From assembly GCF_042651565.1 (NCBI RefSeq), contig NZ_JBHSDF010000004.1: a DNA stretch of 64,000 nucleotides. The stretch is one strand, 5' to 3'. The notes under the pieces are model-generated. The model searched no databases, was not told the origin of the DNA, and saw nothing but the letters and a program-made list of their open reading frames with translations. The position numbers and the translations under genes are program-made. The stretch comes from Salinispirillum marinum. GTDB taxonomy: Bacteria; Pseudomonadota; Gammaproteobacteria; Pseudomonadales; Natronospirillaceae. This document shows, in pieces, positions 61,761-64,000 of the stretch (positions are counted from its first letter, which is position 1; every line of letters starts with the position of its first letter).

Positions 61761-62687
61761 TTAGCCGTCTTTAAGGATCTGCTCGATCAATTCGGCTTGG
61801 ACATCGTCCGCTTGTGCATTGTCTACTTGGCAAGTGCCCGCTGCTTCATGACCACCACCGCCGTATTTCAAGCACAGTTCGCCAACGTTGGTTTTGCTGC
61901 TGCGGTCAAGGATGGATTTGCCAATAGCGAACACGGTGTTCTGTTTCTGTAAACCCCAAAGGCGGTGAATAGAAATATTGCAATCCGGGAAGAGGGCATA
62001 AACGGTAAACCGATTGGTCGCCCAAATGTCCGTTTCTTTCTGGAGGTTGAGCAGAATCAAATTACCTTGTTTGTGTGCGCAGCGACTGATCTGCTCAACC
62101 GCCATAGGCTCATGCTCACGATACAGGGCAACCCGTTCAGCGACATCGGGCAGTTGCAGTATTTCGTCAATACTCTTAACCCGACATTCATCAATGAGTT
62201 TCATCATTAATTGATAGTTCGAAATACGGAACTCTCGAAACCGACCCAGGCCAGTTCTAGCATCCATTAAGAAATTGAGCAGCGCCCAACCGCTGGGGTA
62301 AAGAATTTCATCACGCGAATATTGTGCGGCATCGCCTTTGTCCACGGCATCCATCAGATCGTCGGTGATGTTGGGGAAGCGTTCTTTACCGCCAAAATAA
62401 TCATAGACAACCCGAGCCGCCGACGGGGCATCCGGGTCGATGACATGATTATCGTGCTTTTCATTGCGCAAGGTTTCGCTGAAGTGATGGTCAAACGCCA
62501 TGTGGACACCGGGAACATACGGCAGATTGGTGGTAATGTCGCGTTCGGTGACCGCCACCTTGCCGTCCTGCATGTCTTTTGGGTGCACGAACAGGATGTC
62601 GTGAATCATGTTCAGTTCTTTGAGCAGGGCGGCGCACACGAGCCCGTCAAAGTCACTCCGGGTGACCAGTCGGTAGGTCTCAGACAT
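61761..62687 (-). CDS. DHH-family phosphoesterase
   Basis: A 308-residue DHH/DHHA1 protein. DHH motifs: TRSDFDGLVCAALL (about residue 9), the MAFDHHFSETL motif (about 64) and a following VDKGDAAQY; the C-terminal DHHA1 motif is LKYGGGGHEAAGTCQV. The single-domain arrangement is that of the NrnA/exopolyphosphatase-like group, acting on short nucleic acids, cyclic dinucleotides, pAp or polyphosphate; which one cannot be told. AGGAGAG lies upstream of the ATG. Confidence 0.85.
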   Translation of the reverse strand: MSETYRLVTRSDFDGLVCAALLKELNMIHDILFVHPKDMQDGKVAVTERDITTNLPYVPGVHMAFDHHFSETLRNEKHDNHVIDPDAPSAARVVYDYFGGKERFPNITDDLMDAVDKGDAAQYSRDEILYPSGWALLNFLMDARTGLGRFREFRISNYQLMMKLIDECRVKSIDEILQLPDVAERVALYREHEPMAVEQISRCAHKQGNLILLNLQKETDIWATNRFTVYALFPDCNISIHRLWGLQKQNTVFAIGKSILDRSSKTNVGELCLKYGGGGHEAAGTCQVDNAQADDVQAELIEQILKDG

Positions 62688-63185
62688 GGTAAAACTCTCC
62701 TATTAACATTGCTGCTGCTGAGTATAACCGTAACACTGTACGAGCGACGGACTTTTTCGCAGATTCAACGCACAGTATCAAGCCTGTTTTGCGGCCCAAG
62801 TGACCCATCTCAAACAATTGTTGTAATCCTGCATCGTAATTTTCAATTTTTGCCCGTTCTTTCATGAATGCGACATAGGACCCATTAAGCCTTCCGGTTC
62901 TGTGCCTCTTTTGTTAATAGTAGTACAGGAATGCTGATTGTGAGCGAATGAAACCACGAGTATTCCATCAACGACAACAAAAAATAACAAGAAACGCGGT
63001 CATTATGTTCAGACATCGAGGCTTCTTGGCCTTCTCCTTCAATTGCTTTTATCTCAGCGAGTGGTTCGACGAGTAGCCACCAAATCTGTTGTTTCCCAAA
63101 ACTTTCATCTTGAATTTTTGCACGGCTGACGAAACGCAACTCTGACTGGCGGGCGTTCTGCCGTGGACGACAGGAAAACCCTATC
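62688..63185. other. 498-bp divergent spacer, no gene seen
   Basis: Mixed-composition sequence between the DHH gene and the lipoprotein gene. Minus-strand open frames at 62885-63223 and 62680-62865 exist but have no ribosome site, overlap real gene starts, and do not look protein-like. No repeat or terminator seen; divergent promoters are expected here. Confidence 0.4.
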
Positions 63186-64000
63186 ATGAAAAAAATCACG
63201 CACGTTCGACGTGGGGCGATCATCTGTGCCCTAAGTTTTGCTTTGGCCGGATGTTTTCCAGAAGACGTTAAGAATGACCCGACAACCGAAACGTCGACGT
63301 TGCCGACGGGCCGGGCAACCCATGCAGCAACCTATCACGGTGCCGTGTCGACCGAGGGCGCATGGACAATCGTTGCGCAAAACCAGCTGGTGGGCGGCGC
63401 CTCTGGCGTTTGTTCAAGCGCCGGCCAGAGCGCATGCAATGACTGGTCCGCCTGGGCTGCAGCAAACCTGACCGATGATGAGCGAAATAATCAGGCCGTT
63501 GCCCCGACCGAGCCTGTGGTGTTGTCGGATGCCAAAATCGCAGCGCTGGTGGCGGATCCGGCTTGGGCCGAAGACGCAGACTTCAAAACAGGCGTCGAGT
63601 TAATTCTTAACCACCTGAAAGGTGTCCTCGAAACGGAAACCGCTGGTAATGAATACGCCGACTGGCAGGATTTCCGTGCCGCGTTCATTGCGGTAGATAA
63701 TGATGATGTTACCGATTTACCCAGTGGCGTCGATGGCGACAGCATCTGGTTTGACAGTACCTCTGCGCAATACGCGACCTTTGAGAGTCTGAAAAAAGCC
63801 GATCAGCGTTTGAATTATACGGTAACACTGGAAAAGGTGACTGCCGCAAAAGCCGTCATAGCAAATTTACCCGATGGTACACTGGATGATGACCAGACGG
63901 CCATCAACACTGTGTTGGATGCACTGGTGTCCGCTACAGGGCGGAAACAGGATGAATTGTTGGCGGCTATTCGAGCCGTGGCGTTGGAAGGCGAGCTGAT
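63186..64000 (+). CDS. Putative lipoprotein, 3' end outside the window
   Basis: An open frame of 271 codons that runs off the right edge. The N-terminus MKKITHVRRGAIICALSFAL is followed by the lipobox LAGC at Cys23, then CFPEDVKNDPTTETSTLPTG. The mature part is Ala/Asp/Thr-rich with GGASGVCSSAGQSACNDW (possible disulfide pair) and a helical region (ETAGNEYADWQDFRAAFIAV). No family recognised. The residue after the lipid cysteine is Phe, compatible with outer-membrane sorting. Confidence 0.78.
   Translation, partial: MKKITHVRRGAIICALSFALAGCFPEDVKNDPTTETSTLPTGRATHAATYHGAVSTEGAWTIVAQNQLVGGASGVCSSAGQSACNDWSAWAAANLTDDERNNQAVAPTEPVVLSDAKIAALVADPAWAEDADFKTGVELILNHLKGVLETETAGNEYADWQDFRAAFIAVDNDDVTDLPSGVDGDSIWFDSTSAQYATFESLKKADQRLNYTVTLEKVTAAKAVIANLPDGTLDDDQTAINTVLDALVSATGRKQDELLAAIRAVALEGEL

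Noticed and set aside
62885..63223. Minus-strand frame of 112 codons between the DHH gene and the lipoprotein gene
   Set aside because: It overlaps the start of the lipoprotein gene, has no ribosome site and no recognisable features.

Overview
The window reads as chromosome of a marine-type gammaproteobacterium. The gene order leuCD-leuB-asd-fimV-truA-trpF-(trpBA)-accD-folC-dedD-cvpA-purF-metZ, and rpsP-rimM-trmD-rplS followed by hom-thrC-recJ-prfB-lysS, is what I know from Pseudomonas and Oceanospirillales-like relatives. An EpmC homologue, a rhombosortase and an MvaT/H-NS-type protein fit. Genus is not decidable from this sequence; a Saccharospirillum/Reinekea/Marinobacter-like organism is a guess.

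Region 1 (1-7210) is a strongly AT-rich, tightly overlapping run of eight genes: AMP-dependent acyl ligase (cut by the left edge), LuxE-like acyl-adenylating protein, LuxC-like acyl reductase, PglC-type phosphoglycosyl transferase, FabZ-like dehydratase, GMC oxidoreductase with a small downstream partner, and an SDR. It looks like the variable part of a surface-glycan (O-antigen or capsule) locus that makes an unusual acyl group. Region 2 (7315-13795) returns to moderate GC: a DegT-type sugar aminotransferase, an AbiE-type toxin-antitoxin pair bracketed by REP-like repeats, a beta-CASP metallo-hydrolase, and a WbpM/PglF-type nucleotide-sugar 4,6-dehydratase. The dehydratase, aminotransferase and phosphoglycosyl transferase together suggest a glycan started from a UDP-diamino-sugar (inference).

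Region 3 (13810-24225) has epmC, a rhombosortase, a divergent LysR regulator, leuC-leuD, leuB, asd and fimV. The spacers on both sides of leuCD each carry two long folded palindromic elements. The core and loops of these elements are conserved while the stems differ from copy to copy but stay self-complementary; this is the most unusual non-coding signal I found.

Region 4 (24369-42969) carries truA-trpFBA, accD-folC-dedD-cvpA-purF-metZ, a moxR-DUF58-transglutaminase unit, a receiver-GGDEF protein, gltX, and a GGDEF-EAL protein. Region 5 (42966-53439) is housekeeping: the rpsP operon, hom-thrC-recJ, prfB with its programmed +1 frameshift, lysS, an MvaT/H-NS protein and tRNA-Ala(GGC). Region 6 (53458-64000) has an SLC13 transporter, a Cof-type HAD phosphatase, an FlhB-tail/FliK-like pair, an EAL protein, two lipoproteins (the last cut by the right edge), rlmJ and a DHH phosphoesterase. 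No rRNA, CRISPR array, intact insertion sequence, prophage or replication origin was seen.
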